DNA from: Streptomyces sp. TSRI0107
Lineage (GTDB): Bacteria; Actinomycetota; Actinomycetes; Streptomycetales; Streptomycetaceae
Assembly: GCF_001905845.1 (NCBI RefSeq)
Contig: NZ_LIVZ01000020.1
Coordinates: forward strand, 25,983 to 89,982
Direction of reading: 5' to 3'
DNA length: 64,000 bases
Positions 25,252-34,781 of the stretch are shown in pieces. The position numbers were made by a program, and so were the translations under genes. How positions within the stretch are numbered: position 1 is the stretch's first letter; every line of letters begins with the position of its first letter. The notes beneath the pieces were generated by a model, which saw only the letters and a list, made by a program, of their open reading frames with translations, was not told the DNA's origin and did not search any database.

Positions 25252-28200
25252 TCACGGTGCCAACGTGTCGATCGCCTTCACGATCCGCTTGTCGGAGACG
25301 GGGTACGCCGTGCCCAGCGTGTGGGCGAAGTAGCTGACCCGCAGCTCCTCGATCATCCAGCGGATGTCGAGGACCGCGGACGGCACCGGGCGGCCCTGCG
25401 GCATCTGCTCCAGCAGCCAGGCGTACTCGTCCTGCATCTCGTGGACCTTCTCCATGCGGGTCGTGTCCCGCTGGACGTTCGTCGGCATCTGCTGCAGGCG
25501 GCGGTCCGCCGCCACCAGATAGCGCATCAGGTCCGGCAGCCGCCGCAGCCCCGTCTCCGTCACGAAGCCCGGCTTCACCAGCGCGTCCAGCTGCTTCCGT
25601 ACGTCCTGGAGGTTCGGCAGCAGCGCCGGGCTGCGTACGCCCTTCAGACGACGCTCACAGGCCTGCCAGGCGGCCAGCACCTGCTGCACCTGGGCGACCG
25701 TGCGCACCGTCGTGTCGACGATCTCCGCGCGGACCTTGTCGTACAGCTTCCGGTACGACTCCTCGTCCCACGCGGGACCCCCGAAGTCCGCGATCAGCTT
25801 GTCCGCCGCCGCCATCGCGCAGTCGTCGAACAGCGCCTGGATGGAGCCGTGCGGGTTCGCCGACAGGGCGAGCTTCTGGGCGTTCGTCAGCTTTTCGGAC
25901 GCGAACTTCGCCGGGTTGACCGGGATGTTCCGCAGGATCAGCCGGCGCGTGCCCTTCCACATCGCCTCCGCCTGTTCGGCCTCGGTGTCGAAGAGGCGTA
26001 CGGAGACCGTGTCGCCGTCGTCGACGAGCGCCGGGTACGCCTTGACGGGCTGCCCGGCCCGCCGGGTCTCGAACACGCGGGTGAGCGCGCCGATCGTCCA
26101 GTCGGTGAGGCCCTTGCGTTCCAGGGACTCCCCGCCCTGGCGCACGGCGGTCGCCGCGGCGGCCTGGGACAGGGCCTGGCGCGCCTTCGGCTTCAGCTTG
26201 AGCTTCAGCGCTTCGAGGTCCTTGTCCTCGGCCAGCTTGCGGCGCCGCTCGTCGACGATGCGGAAGGTGATCCGCAGATGGTCCGGCACCTTCGCCCAGT
26301 CGAAGTCGTCCGCCTCGAACGGAACGCCGACCATCCGCTTCAGCTCGCGGGCCATGGTGACGGTCAGCGGCTCCTGGAGGGGTACCGCCTTCTCCAGGAA
26401 CGCCTTCGCGTAGTTCGGCGCGGGCACGTAGTTGCGGCGGATCGGTTTCGGGAGCGAACGGATCAGCTCGGTCACCAACTCCTCCCGCAGGCCGGGGATC
26501 TGCCAGTCGAAGCCCTCGCCGGTGACCTGGTTGAGCACCTGGAGCGGGATGTGGACCGTGACACCGTCGGCGTCCGCGCCCGGCTCGAACTGGTACGTCA
26601 CGCGGAGCTTCAGCGGGCCCTGCCGCCAGGTGTCGGGGTAGTCCGCCTTGGTGACCGCCTCCGCCGACTCCCGGATCAGCATCTCGCGCTCGAAGTCCAG
26701 GAAGTCCGGCTGCTCGTGCCGCTTGCGCTTCCACCAGGAGTCGAAGTGGGCACCGGAGACGACGTGGTCGGGGACCCGCTGTTCGTAGAAGTCGAACAGC
26801 GTCTCGTCGTCGACGACGATGTCCCGGCGCCGGGCGCGGTGCTCCAGCTCCTCGACCTCGCTGAGGAGTCTGCGGTTGTCGGCGAAGAACTTGTGGTGGG
26901 TGCGCCAGTCGCCCTCGACCAGCGCGTTCCGGATGAACAGCTCGCGGCTGACCTCCGGGTCGATCCGGCCGTAGTTCACCTTGCGCTGGGCGACGATCGG
27001 GACGCCGTACAGCGTGACCTTCTCGTACGCCATCACGGCCGCCTGGTCCTTCTCCCAGTGCGGTTCGCTGTACGTCCGCTTGATCAGGTGCTCGGCGAGG
27101 GGTTCGACCCACTCCGGCTCGATCTTCGCGTTGACGCGGGCCCACAGGCGGCTGGTCTCCACCAGCTCGGCGGACATCACGAAGCGCGGCTGCTTCTTGA
27201 ACAGGGCGGAGCCCGGGAAGATGGCGAACTTGGCGTTCCGGGCGCCCAGGTACTCGTTCTTGTTGCCGTCCTTCACGTCCTTCATGCCGATGTGCGACAG
27301 GAGGCCGGCGAGGAGGGAGACGTGGACGCGGTCGGCGGGGGCGTCGTCCTCGTTGAGATGGATGCCCATCTGCTTGGCGACCGTGCGCAGCTGGGTGTAG
27401 ATGTCCTGCCATTCGCGGATGCGCAGGAAGTTCAGGTACTCCTGCTTGCACATCCGGCGGAAGGACGACGAGCCGCGCTCCTTCTGCTGCTCGCGGACGT
27501 ACCGCCACAGGTTGAGGTAGGCGAGGAAGTCGCTGGTCTCGTCCTTGAAGCGGGCGTGCTGCTGGTCGGCCTGGGTCTGCTTGTCGGCCGGGCGCTCGCG
27601 CGGGTCCTGGATGGAGAGCGCGGCGGCTATCACCATGACCTCGCGGACACAGCCGTTGCGGTCGGCCTCCAGGACCATGCGGGCCAGCCGGGGGTCGACC
27701 GGCAGCTGGGCCAGCTTGCGGCCGGTGTCGGTGAGCCGCTTGCGGGGGTCCTTCTGCTGCGGGTCGAGCGCGCCCAGCTCCTGGAGGAGCTGCACGCCGT
27801 CGCGGATGTTGCGGTGGTCCGGCGGGTCGATGAAGGGGAACTTCTCGATGTCGCCGAGGCCGGCCGCGGTCATCTGGAGGATGACGGAGGCCAGGTTGGT
27901 CCGCAGGATCTCCGCGTCCGTGAACTCGGGCCGGGCGAGGAAGTCGTCCTCGCTGTACAGCCGGATGCAGATGCCGTCGGACGTGCGGCCGCAGCGGCCC
28001 TTGCGCTGGTTGGCGCTGGCCTGCGAGATCGCCTCGATGGGCAGCCGCTGGACCTTGGTGCGGTGGCTGTAGCGGGAGATCCGGGCGAAGCCGGGGTCGA
28101 TGACGTACTTGATGCCCGGCACGGTCAGGGACGTCTCGGCCACGTTCGTGGCGAGCACGATCCGGCGCCCGGTGTGCGGCTGGAACACCCGGTGCTGCTC

Positions 28201-29196
28201 GGCGTGGGTCAGCCGGGCGTACAGGGGCAGCACCTCGGTGAACCTGTACTGCTTCTTGTTCAGCGCGTCCGCGGTGTCCCGGATCTCGCGCTCGCCGGAG
28301 AGGAAGACGAGGATGTCGCCCTTCCCCTCGGCCATCAGCTCCTCCACCGCGTCCGTGATCGCGGTGATCTGGTCCCGGTCGGTGTCCTCGGAGTCCTCTT
28401 CGAGGAGCGGGCGGTAGCGCACCTCCACCGGGTACGTCCGGCCGCTGACCTCGATGATCGGCGCGTCGCCGAAGTGCCGGGAGAACCGCTCGGGGTCGAT
28501 GGTCGCCGAGGTGATGACGACCTTGAGGTCGGGCCGCTTCGGCAGCAGCTGGGCCAGATACCCGAGCAGGAAGTCGATGTTGAGGGACCGCTCGTGTGCC
28601 TCGTCGATGATGATCGTGTCGTAGGCGCGCAGCTCGCGGTCGGTCTGGATCTCGGCGAGCAGGATGCCGTCCGTCATCAGCTTGATGAACGTGGCGTCCG
28701 GGTTCACCTGGTCCGTGAACCGCACCTTCCAGCCGACGGCCTCGCCGAGCGGCGTGTCCAGCTCGTCGGCGACCCGCTCGGCGACCGTGCGGGCGGCGAT
28801 CCGGCGGGGCTGGGTGTGCCCGATCATGCCGCGCACGCCCCGGCCCAGCTCGAGGCAGATCTTCGGGATCTGGGTGGTCTTGCCGGAGCCGGTCTCACCC
28901 GCGACGATCACCACCTGGTGATCACGGATGGCGGCCGCGATCTCGTCCTTCTTCTGGCTGACGGGCAGCTGCTCGGGATAGCTGATCCCGGGCACACGGG
29001 TGCGCCGCTCGGCCATCCGCCCCTCGGCCTTGGCGACCTCCGCCTCGATCTCGGCGAGAACGGCGGCCCGGGCCTCCGGCTTGCGGATCTTGCGCGCGCC
29101 TTCGAGCCTGCGCCCGAGCCGGTGCGCGTCGCGCAGCGAGAGCTCGGTCAGACGGGGGGCGAGAGCGCCGAGGGCGGGGGCGGGGTGCGTAGACAT
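25252..29196 (-). CDS. hrpA: ATP-dependent RNA helicase HrpA (DEAH family)
   Basis: 1314 aa, full family length. Motifs in order: Walker A GETGSGKTTQ (about residue 100), TQPRRIAA, DEAH in IIIDEAHERSLNIDF (about 195), SATI, then VATNVAETSLTV and QRKGRCGR (motif VI), followed by the long C-terminal DUF3418-type region characteristic of HrpA. In E. coli HrpA acts on stalled ribosomes; a similar role here is inferred. ATG start at 29196. Flanked by identical tRNA-Asp genes. Confidence 0.95.
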   Translation of the reverse strand: MSTHPAPALGALAPRLTELSLRDAHRLGRRLEGARKIRKPEARAAVLAEIEAEVAKAEGRMAERRTRVPGISYPEQLPVSQKKDEIAAAIRDHQVVIVAGETGSGKTTQIPKICLELGRGVRGMIGHTQPRRIAARTVAERVADELDTPLGEAVGWKVRFTDQVNPDATFIKLMTDGILLAEIQTDRELRAYDTIIIDEAHERSLNIDFLLGYLAQLLPKRPDLKVVITSATIDPERFSRHFGDAPIIEVSGRTYPVEVRYRPLLEEDSEDTDRDQITAITDAVEELMAEGKGDILVFLSGEREIRDTADALNKKQYRFTEVLPLYARLTHAEQHRVFQPHTGRRIVLATNVAETSLTVPGIKYVIDPGFARISRYSHRTKVQRLPIEAISQASANQRKGRCGRTSDGICIRLYSEDDFLARPEFTDAEILRTNLASVILQMTAAGLGDIEKFPFIDPPDHRNIRDGVQLLQELGALDPQQKDPRKRLTDTGRKLAQLPVDPRLARMVLEADRNGCVREVMVIAAALSIQDPRERPADKQTQADQQHARFKDETSDFLAYLNLWRYVREQQKERGSSSFRRMCKQEYLNFLRIREWQDIYTQLRTVAKQMGIHLNEDDAPADRVHVSLLAGLLSHIGMKDVKDGNKNEYLGARNAKFAIFPGSALFKKQPRFVMSAELVETSRLWARVNAKIEPEWVEPLAEHLIKRTYSEPHWEKDQAAVMAYEKVTLYGVPIVAQRKVNYGRIDPEVSRELFIRNALVEGDWRTHHKFFADNRRLLSEVEELEHRARRRDIVVDDETLFDFYEQRVPDHVVSGAHFDSWWKRKRHEQPDFLDFEREMLIRESAEAVTKADYPDTWRQGPLKLRVTYQFEPGADADGVTVHIPLQVLNQVTGEGFDWQIPGLREELVTELIRSLPKPIRRNYVPAPNYAKAFLEKAVPLQEPLTVTMARELKRMVGVPFEADDFDWAKVPDHLRITFRIVDERRRKLAEDKDLEALKLKLKPKARQALSQAAAATAVRQGGESLERKGLTDWTIGALTRVFETRRAGQPVKAYPALVDDGDTVSVRLFDTEAEQAEAMWKGTRRLILRNIPVNPAKFASEKLTNAQKLALSANPHGSIQALFDDCAMAAADKLIADFGGPAWDEESYRKLYDKVRAEIVDTTVRTVAQVQQVLAAWQACERRLKGVRSPALLPNLQDVRKQLDALVKPGFVTETGLRRLPDLMRYLVAADRRLQQMPTNVQRDTTRMEKVHEMQDEYAWLLEQMPQGRPVPSAVLDIRWMIEELRVSYFAHTLGTAYPVSDKRIVKAIDTLAP

Positions 29197-29270
29197 ACGC
29201 AGTCCAGGATCGCATCCCCCCGAAATTCCTGGCTAACGCTTTTGCTCCGCCGACACGGGACGGCAACGGA

Positions 29271-29302
29271 AGAAGGGCCCGATCAGACGATCGGGCCCTT
29301 CT
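29271..29302 (-). terminator. terminator of the Glu-Asp-Phe tRNA operon
   Basis: AGAAGGGCCCGATC (29271-29284) and GATCGGGCCCTTCT (29289-29302), 14-bp perfect stem with a 4-base loop, 5 bases beyond tRNA-Phe on the minus strand. Confidence 0.88.
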
Positions 29303-29307
29303 CTTTG

Positions 29308-29381
29308 TGGCTGGGGCCGGGGTCGAACCGGCGACCTTCCGCTTTTCAGGCGGACGCTCGTACCAACTGAGCTACCCAGCC
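29308..29381 (-). tRNA. tRNA-Phe(GAA)
   Basis: Acceptor GGCTGGG/CCCAGCC, D arm GCTC/GAGC, anticodon arm loop CTGAAAA with GAA, T arm with TTCGACC. Last tRNA of a three-gene cluster. Confidence 0.96.
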
Positions 29382-29405
29382 ACGAGGTTTCACGTGAAAC
29401 CTCAG

Positions 29406-29480
29406 CGGTCCTGACGGGATTTGAACCCGCGGCCTCCACCTTGACAGGGTGGCGAGCACTCCAAACTGCTCCACAGGACC
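29406..29480 (-). tRNA. tRNA-Asp(GTC), copy 2
   Basis: Identical over all 75 positions to the copy at 25084-25158. Lies between tRNA-Glu and tRNA-Phe. Confidence 0.96.
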
Positions 29481-29533
29481 AAGCGTGGCGTGTGTGCGAA
29501 CCAGCGTAGCCAAGTGTCGCACACGGTACTGCG

Positions 29534-29606
29534 TGCCCCCAACGGGATTCGAACCCGTGCTACCGCCTTGAAAGGGCGGCGTCCTAGGCCGCTAGACGAT
29601 GAGGGC
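29534..29606 (-). tRNA. tRNA-Glu(TTC)
   Basis: Acceptor GCCCTCA/TGGGGGC (one G-T pair), anticodon arm CCGCC-CTTTCAA-GGCGG, T arm with TTCGAAT. First tRNA of the cluster. tRNA-Glu(TTC) also supplies glutamyl-tRNA for tetrapyrroles. Confidence 0.96.
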
Positions 29607-29650
29607 TATCGGCCCGCCTGGGCGCTTCTCAGCGCGTCGGGGACGTGAGA

Positions 29651-29680
29651 AGCATATGGGATGGCGGGAGGGATCGCCAA
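29651..29680 (-). promoter_or_regulatory. promoter of the Glu-Asp-Phe tRNA cluster
   Basis: On the minus strand TTGGCG (29675-29680), 18 bases, TATGCT (29651-29656), about 45 bases before tRNA-Glu. Confidence 0.6.
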
Positions 29681-29686
29681 AACGGT

Positions 29687-31225
29687 TTACGGAGAGGGGC
29701 TGCCGGAGCCGGCCGGCGACGGGGACGCGCCCGGTTGGTTCTCCTCCACCAGATGGCGGCTGACCTCCGCCGTCGTCAGGCCGAGGCCGCCCAGCCTGAT
29801 CGCGTCCCAGGCCTGCAGACGGCGGGAGTCGCGGTCGAAGTAGAGGATCGACGCCTCGATCGGATCGGGGTCCTCGTCCTCGACCGCGCGCAGTCCGCTG
29901 CCGCCCGTGGAGCCCTCGATGCGCAGCCGGGTGCCGTACTTCATGACCTCCGTCTCCTGGTGGTGGACATGCCCCGCCAGGACCAGCGGCACCTCGCCGT
30001 CGGTCCTCCGGGCGGCCGCCGGTTCATGGGCCACGGCGACGTCCACCGGCGTACCGGCGGCCCGTTCGTCGCGCAGGGCGGAGGCCAGCCGGGCGCCCGC
30101 CAGCTCCTGGGACCGCTCGGCGCCGGTCCGGGCGGCCGTGCGGTCGGGGGTGAACTGGGGATCGCCGATGCCCGCGAAGCGCAGGCCCGCGACGGTCTCG
30201 GCACGGCCGTCGTCCAGGACGTGCACGTTCTTCAGACGCTCCAGATAGCGCTGGGTGACCCGGGAGTCGTGGTTGCCCCGGACCCAGACGTACGGGGCGC
30301 CGAGGTCCTCGACCGGGTCCAGGAAGCCGTTCTCCGCCGCCGTGCCGTGGTCCATGGTGTCGCCGGAGTCGACGATCACGTTCACCTCGTACTGCTCCAC
30401 CAGCGAGGCGATGATCGTCCAGCTCGCCGGGTTGAGGTGGATGTCGGAGACGTGCAGGACGCGGATGGTGGTCGGGTCGGGGGCGTACGCGGGGAGCGTG
30501 GAGGTGGCGTCGTAGAGCTTCGTCACGTTCGTCACCAGGCGCGCCAACTCCTTCTGGTAGACGTCGAATTCGGTGACGATGCTGCGCGCGTCGCCGACCA
30601 GGCTGGGCGCGGAGGAGAGCAGGCCGGAGAAGCGCGGCTCCAGGACCGACTTCGGGTTCCAGGTCGCGTACGCCGTCGCGCCGGAGGCGGCGAGCAGGGC
30701 GAGGGCGAGGCCGCCGGCGGCCAGCGCGCGGCGCGGGCGGCGGTAGACGGCGAGGCCGAGGGCGGTGGCGCCGGCGACCACGGCGACGCCGGAGCGGACG
30801 GCCAGGTCGAGGGTGCCGTGGCCGACGTCGCGGGTGACCTCGTCCTGGAGTCCGGAGAGGCGTTCGGGGTGGTCGACCAGGGCCTGGGAGCGGACCGGGT
30901 CGAGCTGGTCGACGTTGACGTCCAGGCGGACCGGGGCGATGTGGCTGTCCAGGTGCAGCGCGCCCAGCGGAGAGACGTTGATCTTCGTGCCGCCGGTGAA
31001 GGACGGGCGCAGGGTCATCGTCGTGTCCATCGGCCCGACCGGGACCCTCACCTGGCCGACGACCAGCAGGCCCAGCCAGCCGCCGAGCAGCACGACCGCG
31101 ACCACGCCGAGGGCGCGGGCCCACGGGCCGGGCCCGGCGGCCAGTTCGAGCACGGGTGGGCGGGGACGGGACGGCTTGCGGTTGCGGGTCAGGACGTTCA
31201 GGACTGCGGCGGGGACGCGGGCCAT
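29687..31225 (-). CDS. membrane-anchored metallophosphoesterase
   Basis: 512 aa. One membrane segment near residues 38-58, an outside segment, then two more near 155-195, followed by a calcineurin-like phosphoesterase domain with all five metal motifs: HVSDIHLN, DSGDTMDH, VRGNHDS, VAHEP and AGHVHH. So the active site is complete and probably faces the outside. A Pro/Ser-rich tail ends the protein. Substrate unknown; relatives act on phospholipid head groups or nucleotides. Confidence 0.9.
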   Translation of the reverse strand: MARVPAAVLNVLTRNRKPSRPRPPVLELAAGPGPWARALGVVAVVLLGGWLGLLVVGQVRVPVGPMDTTMTLRPSFTGGTKINVSPLGALHLDSHIAPVRLDVNVDQLDPVRSQALVDHPERLSGLQDEVTRDVGHGTLDLAVRSGVAVVAGATALGLAVYRRPRRALAAGGLALALLAASGATAYATWNPKSVLEPRFSGLLSSAPSLVGDARSIVTEFDVYQKELARLVTNVTKLYDATSTLPAYAPDPTTIRVLHVSDIHLNPASWTIIASLVEQYEVNVIVDSGDTMDHGTAAENGFLDPVEDLGAPYVWVRGNHDSRVTQRYLERLKNVHVLDDGRAETVAGLRFAGIGDPQFTPDRTAARTGAERSQELAGARLASALRDERAAGTPVDVAVAHEPAAARRTDGEVPLVLAGHVHHQETEVMKYGTRLRIEGSTGGSGLRAVEDEDPDPIEASILYFDRDSRRLQAWDAIRLGGLGLTTAEVSRHLVEENQPGASPSPAGSGSPSP

Positions 31226-31332
31226 TGGGGCCGTATGCCCGGGAGCGGGGGTGGCTATGCGGGGACGTCCGGGTCGTCGTACAGGCGGTCGGCGGGCTCT
31301 CGTACGGCCGTGTCGTACCCGACAATGGGCCT

Positions 31333-31683
31333 GTGCTGGAGATGACGCGCGAGGAGTTCGAGGAACTGGTCGCCGAGGCGCTGGACCGGATCCCGCCGGA
31401 GCTGACGCGGCTGATGGACAACGTCGCGGTGTTCGTCGAGGACGAACCGCCGACCGACGACCCGGAGCTGCTCGGGCTCTACGAGGGGACCCCGCTGACC
31501 GAGCGGGGCGAGTGGTACGCGGGGGTGCTGCCGGACCGGATCACCATCTACCGGGGGCCGACGCTGCGGATCTGCGAGAACCGGGAGGACGTCGTCGCGG
31601 AGACCGAGATCACCGTGGTCCACGAGATCGCCCACCACTTCGGGATCGACGACGCCCGGCTGCACGCGCTCGGTTACGGATGA
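31333..31683 (+). CDS. small zincin metallopeptidase
   Basis: 116 aa from the GTG at 31333, which lies 6 bases after GACAAT, suggesting a leaderless transcript. The C-terminal VVHEIAHHFGID supplies HExxH plus a third His/Asp region, as in the zincin family represented by TTHA0227. The start MLEMTREEFEELVAEALD and the DRITIYRGP segment are typical of it. No export signal, so cytoplasmic. Substrate unknown. Confidence 0.88.
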   Translation: MLEMTREEFEELVAEALDRIPPELTRLMDNVAVFVEDEPPTDDPELLGLYEGTPLTERGEWYAGVLPDRITIYRGPTLRICENREDVVAETEITVVHEIAHHFGIDDARLHALGYG

Positions 31684-31759
31684 GCCTGGCGCGTGTCCTC
31701 TTGCGGGCGGCGGGAGTTGGGCACGTTGACTCTTCACCGGCCCACGGAGGTGGCTGCTC

Positions 31760-32308
31760 GTGCGCCCCTTGTACGTACCCGTCCGCCTGGCCGCCGCCGT
31801 CGTGGCCGTCGCCGCAGCCACCGGCTGTGTGAGCGTGGGCGACGACGACGCCGGCCGGGCCAAGCCGTCCCACTCGGCGGGACGCGAGGGCGGCGCGGCG
31901 CCCGACGGGGGTCCGGCGGTGTCCGGCGGCGGCGCCGGGTACCAGGGCGTGGCGGCCGGGGAGGCCGGGCGCGCGGACGGCAAGGGCAAGGGCAAGGGGA
32001 AGAAGGGCGACGGCGGTAAGCCGGGGAAGTCGGCGGCGCCGTCCGGCTCCGCCGCGCCCGGCGGCGGCGCGTCCGCCCCGGAGCCGGCCGGGCCGGGCAG
32101 CACCGAGGGGCCCGGCGGTCCCGGCCACACGCCCGCGCAGCCGACGCCCGCGCCCACCACGCCCGCGCCGGAGCCCGAGCCGCCGTCGCCGGAGCCGACG
32201 GCCTCGCCGGAGCCGACGGTCGCCGAGCCGTCGTCGTCCGCGCATCCGGAGCCGGGACCGCAGCTGGTGGAGCGGGAACCGGCGCCGGAGGCGGGATCGC
32301 CGGCGTAA
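31760..32308 (+). CDS. small Pro/Gly-rich lipoprotein
   Basis: 182 aa, GTG start after GGAGGTGG. A signal sequence with lipobox AAATGC (Cys near residue 23) predicts a lipid-anchored exported protein. The rest is low-complexity: Gly/Ala stretches, a KGKGKGKKG patch and a PTPAPTTPAPEPEPP tail, so likely disordered. No domain recognised. Confidence 0.75.
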   Translation: MRPLYVPVRLAAAVVAVAAATGCVSVGDDDAGRAKPSHSAGREGGAAPDGGPAVSGGGAGYQGVAAGEAGRADGKGKGKGKKGDGGKPGKSAAPSGSAAPGGGASAPEPAGPGSTEGPGGPGHTPAQPTPAPTTPAPEPEPPSPEPTASPEPTVAEPSSSAHPEPGPQLVEREPAPEAGSPA

Positions 32309-32340
32309 TGAGGGTCACGTGGTGGCGCTGGGCTGGCGGT

Positions 32341-32370
32341 TTGCCTTCAGGGGTGGTGGGTGCGTATGGT
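32341..32370 (+). promoter_or_regulatory. promoter of the DEAD-box helicase gene
   Basis: TTGCCT (32341-32346), 18 bases, TATGGT (32365-32370). This gives an untranslated leader of about 150 bases that contains the hairpin GACCGC/GCGGTC (32448-32465); long structured leaders are common for cold-induced RNA helicases. Confidence 0.5.
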
Positions 32371-32529
32371 GGTAGATCGTTTGATCCCATTTGCCCGGCG
32401 CCAATCAGAAGCGCGCCGTGTGGCGCGTACTCTCCTTTGCCGTGGCTGACCGCATCGAGGCGGTCGTATTGCGAATCACGGAGTTGACGGGCGCGTGCCG
32501 ACTGAGACTCCGGAAGGTTTCGCAGACGT

Positions 32530-34683
32530 ATGTCCATCGCCAGTACTGATCATTCCGTCATGCCCGAGAACGAGGCAGACATCGAGGTCGTGACCGAGGC
32601 CGCGGCGGAAGCCGCCCCCGAGCTCACCTTCGCGGACCTCGGCCTCCCCGAGGGCGTCGTGCGCAAGCTCGCGCAGAACGGCGTGACCACCCCCTTCCCG
32701 ATCCAGGCCGCGACCATCCCGGACGCCCTGGCCGGCAAGGACATTCTCGGCCGGGGCCGCACCGGCTCCGGCAAGACCCTCTCCTTCGGTCTGCCGACGC
32801 TGGCCCAGCTGGCCGGCGGCCGCACCGAGAAGAAGCGGCCGCGGGCCGTCATCCTCACCCCGACGCGCGAGCTGGCCATGCAGGTCGCCGACGCGCTCCA
32901 GCCCTACGGCGACGTCGTGGGCCTGCGCATGAAGGTCGTCTGCGGCGGCACCTCCATGGGCAACCAGATCTACGCCCTGGAGAAGGGCGTCGACATCCTG
33001 GTCGCCACCCCGGGCCGGCTCCGCGACATCATCAACCGCGGCGCCTGCTCGCTCGAGGACGTCCAGATCGCCGTTCTCGACGAGGCCGACCAGATGTCCG
33101 ACCTGGGCTTCCTGCCCGAGGTCACCGAGCTGCTCGACCAGGTCCCGGCGGGCGGCCAGCGGATGCTGTTCTCCGCGACGATGGAGAACGAGATCCAGAC
33201 CCTCGTCGACCGGTACCTGAACGACCCGGTCTCCCACGAGGTCGACGCGGCGCAGGGCGCGGTGACGACCATGTCGCACCACATCCTGATCGTGAAGCCC
33301 AAGGACAAGGCGCCGGTCACCGCCGCGATCGCCTCCCGCAAGGGCCGCACCATCATCTTCGTCCGCACCCAGCTGGGCGCCGACCGCGTCGCCGAGCAGC
33401 TGCGCGACGCCGGGGCCAAGGCCGAGGCGCTGCACGGCGGCATGACCCAGGGCGCGCGCACCCGGACGCTGGCGGACTTCAAGGACGGCTACGTCAACGT
33501 GCTGGTCGCGACGGACGTCGCCGCGCGCGGCATCCACGTGGACGGCATCGACCTGGTGCTGAACGTCGACCCCGCCGGTGACCACAAGGACTACCTGCAC
33601 CGGGCCGGCCGCACCGCCCGCGCCGGCCGCACCGGCACGGTCGTCTCCCTGGCCCTGCCGCACCAGCGGCGCCAGATCTTCCGCCTGATGGAGGACGCGG
33701 GCGTCGACGCCTCGCGCCACATCATCCAGGGCGGCGGCGCCTTCGACCCGGAGGTCGCCGAGATCACCGGCGCCCGGTCCATGACCGAGGTGCAGGCCGA
33801 GTCCGCGGGCCACGCCGCGCAGCAGGCCGAGCGCGAGGTCGCCCAGCTCACCAAGCAGCTGGAGCGAGCCCAGCGCCGGGCCGCCGAGCTGCGTGACGAG
33901 GCCGACCGCCTGGTCGCCCGGCTCGCCCGGGAGCGGGGCGAGGACCCGGAGACGGCCGTGGCCGAGGCCGCCGTCGTCGCCGGGACCCCGGCCGCCGAGA
34001 CCGCCGAGCCCCAGGGCGACGCCGTCGCGGTGCCGGAGCAGCCGGCCGCGCAGGACGTGGACCGCGCGGAGCGCGCCGAGCGCCGTGAGGACCGGGGCGG
34101 TTTCCGCCGGGACGAGCGCCGTGACGAGCGTCGCCCGTTCGACCGGGACCGGGACCGTGACCGTGGCGGTCGCTCCTTCGAGCGCCGTGACGACCGTGGT
34201 GGCCGTTCGTTCGAGCGTCGTGAGGACCGGGGCGGTTTCCGCCGGGACGACCGCCGTGACGAGCGTCGCCCGTTCGACCGGGACCGGGACCGGGACCGTG
34301 ACCGTGGCGGCCGTTCCTTCGAGCGCCGTGACGACCGGGGTGGCTTCCGCCGGGACGACCGTCGTGACGAGCGCCGTGACGACCGTCGCCCGTTCGACCG
34401 CGACCGTGACCGCGACCGTGGTGGCCGTTCGTTCGACCGCCGTGACGGTGACCGCGGTGGCTTCCGCCGCGACGACCGCCGTGAGGACCGTGGCGGCTTC
34501 CGCCGCGACGACCGCACCGGCCACCGTGGCAGCGACCGTCCGTTCAACCGCGACCGCCAGGGCGACCGTCCGGGCTTCCGCACCGGCGGCCACGAGCGTC
34601 CCTACGGCCGCCGTGACGACCACCGCGCCGGCGGCTCCTTCGGCCGCCGCGAGGACAAGCCGCGCTGGAAGCGCAACGGCTGA
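32530..34683 (+). CDS. DEAD-box RNA helicase with Arg/Asp-rich tail
   Basis: 717 aa. Motifs: Q motif with TPFPIQAATIP, Walker A GRGRTGSGKT (about 75), PTRELA, DEAD in VLDEADQMSDLGF (about 184), SAT, then ATDVAARGIHVDG and HRAGRTARAGRTG. After a coiled-coil-like stretch (about 420-470) the last 200 residues are repeats built from RRDDRRDERRPFDRDRDRDR and GGRSFERRDDRGGF units, repeated four or five times. Such tails bind RNA and favour condensates. Likely roles are ribosome assembly or RNA decay, as for CsdA/RhlE relatives. ATG start; weak Shine-Dalgarno sequence. Confidence 0.94.
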   Translation: MSIASTDHSVMPENEADIEVVTEAAAEAAPELTFADLGLPEGVVRKLAQNGVTTPFPIQAATIPDALAGKDILGRGRTGSGKTLSFGLPTLAQLAGGRTEKKRPRAVILTPTRELAMQVADALQPYGDVVGLRMKVVCGGTSMGNQIYALEKGVDILVATPGRLRDIINRGACSLEDVQIAVLDEADQMSDLGFLPEVTELLDQVPAGGQRMLFSATMENEIQTLVDRYLNDPVSHEVDAAQGAVTTMSHHILIVKPKDKAPVTAAIASRKGRTIIFVRTQLGADRVAEQLRDAGAKAEALHGGMTQGARTRTLADFKDGYVNVLVATDVAARGIHVDGIDLVLNVDPAGDHKDYLHRAGRTARAGRTGTVVSLALPHQRRQIFRLMEDAGVDASRHIIQGGGAFDPEVAEITGARSMTEVQAESAGHAAQQAEREVAQLTKQLERAQRRAAELRDEADRLVARLARERGEDPETAVAEAAVVAGTPAAETAEPQGDAVAVPEQPAAQDVDRAERAERREDRGGFRRDERRDERRPFDRDRDRDRGGRSFERRDDRGGRSFERREDRGGFRRDDRRDERRPFDRDRDRDRDRGGRSFERRDDRGGFRRDDRRDERRDDRRPFDRDRDRDRGGRSFDRRDGDRGGFRRDDRREDRGGFRRDDRTGHRGSDRPFNRDRQGDRPGFRTGGHERPYGRRDDHRAGGSFGRREDKPRWKRNG

Positions 34684-34695
34684 CAGCTGAAGTAA

Positions 34696-34729
34696 GAGGG
34701 CCCGTACGACTCCGGTCGTGCGGGCCCTC
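34696..34729 (+). terminator. helicase gene terminator
   Basis: GAGGGCCCGTACGAC (34696-34710), loop TCCG, GTCGTGCGGGCCCTC (34715-34729); 15-bp stem with one wobble pair. Confidence 0.88.
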
Positions 34730-34781
34730 CGCTTTGCCCTGTGACGCATGTCACGCCACCGCTCTGGGCATTGCTGGGTGC

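Noticed and set aside
25183..29370. Plus-strand open frame of 1395 codons across hrpA
   Set aside because: Exact antisense of hrpA, whose helicase motifs are intact; no recognisable domain in the plus frame.
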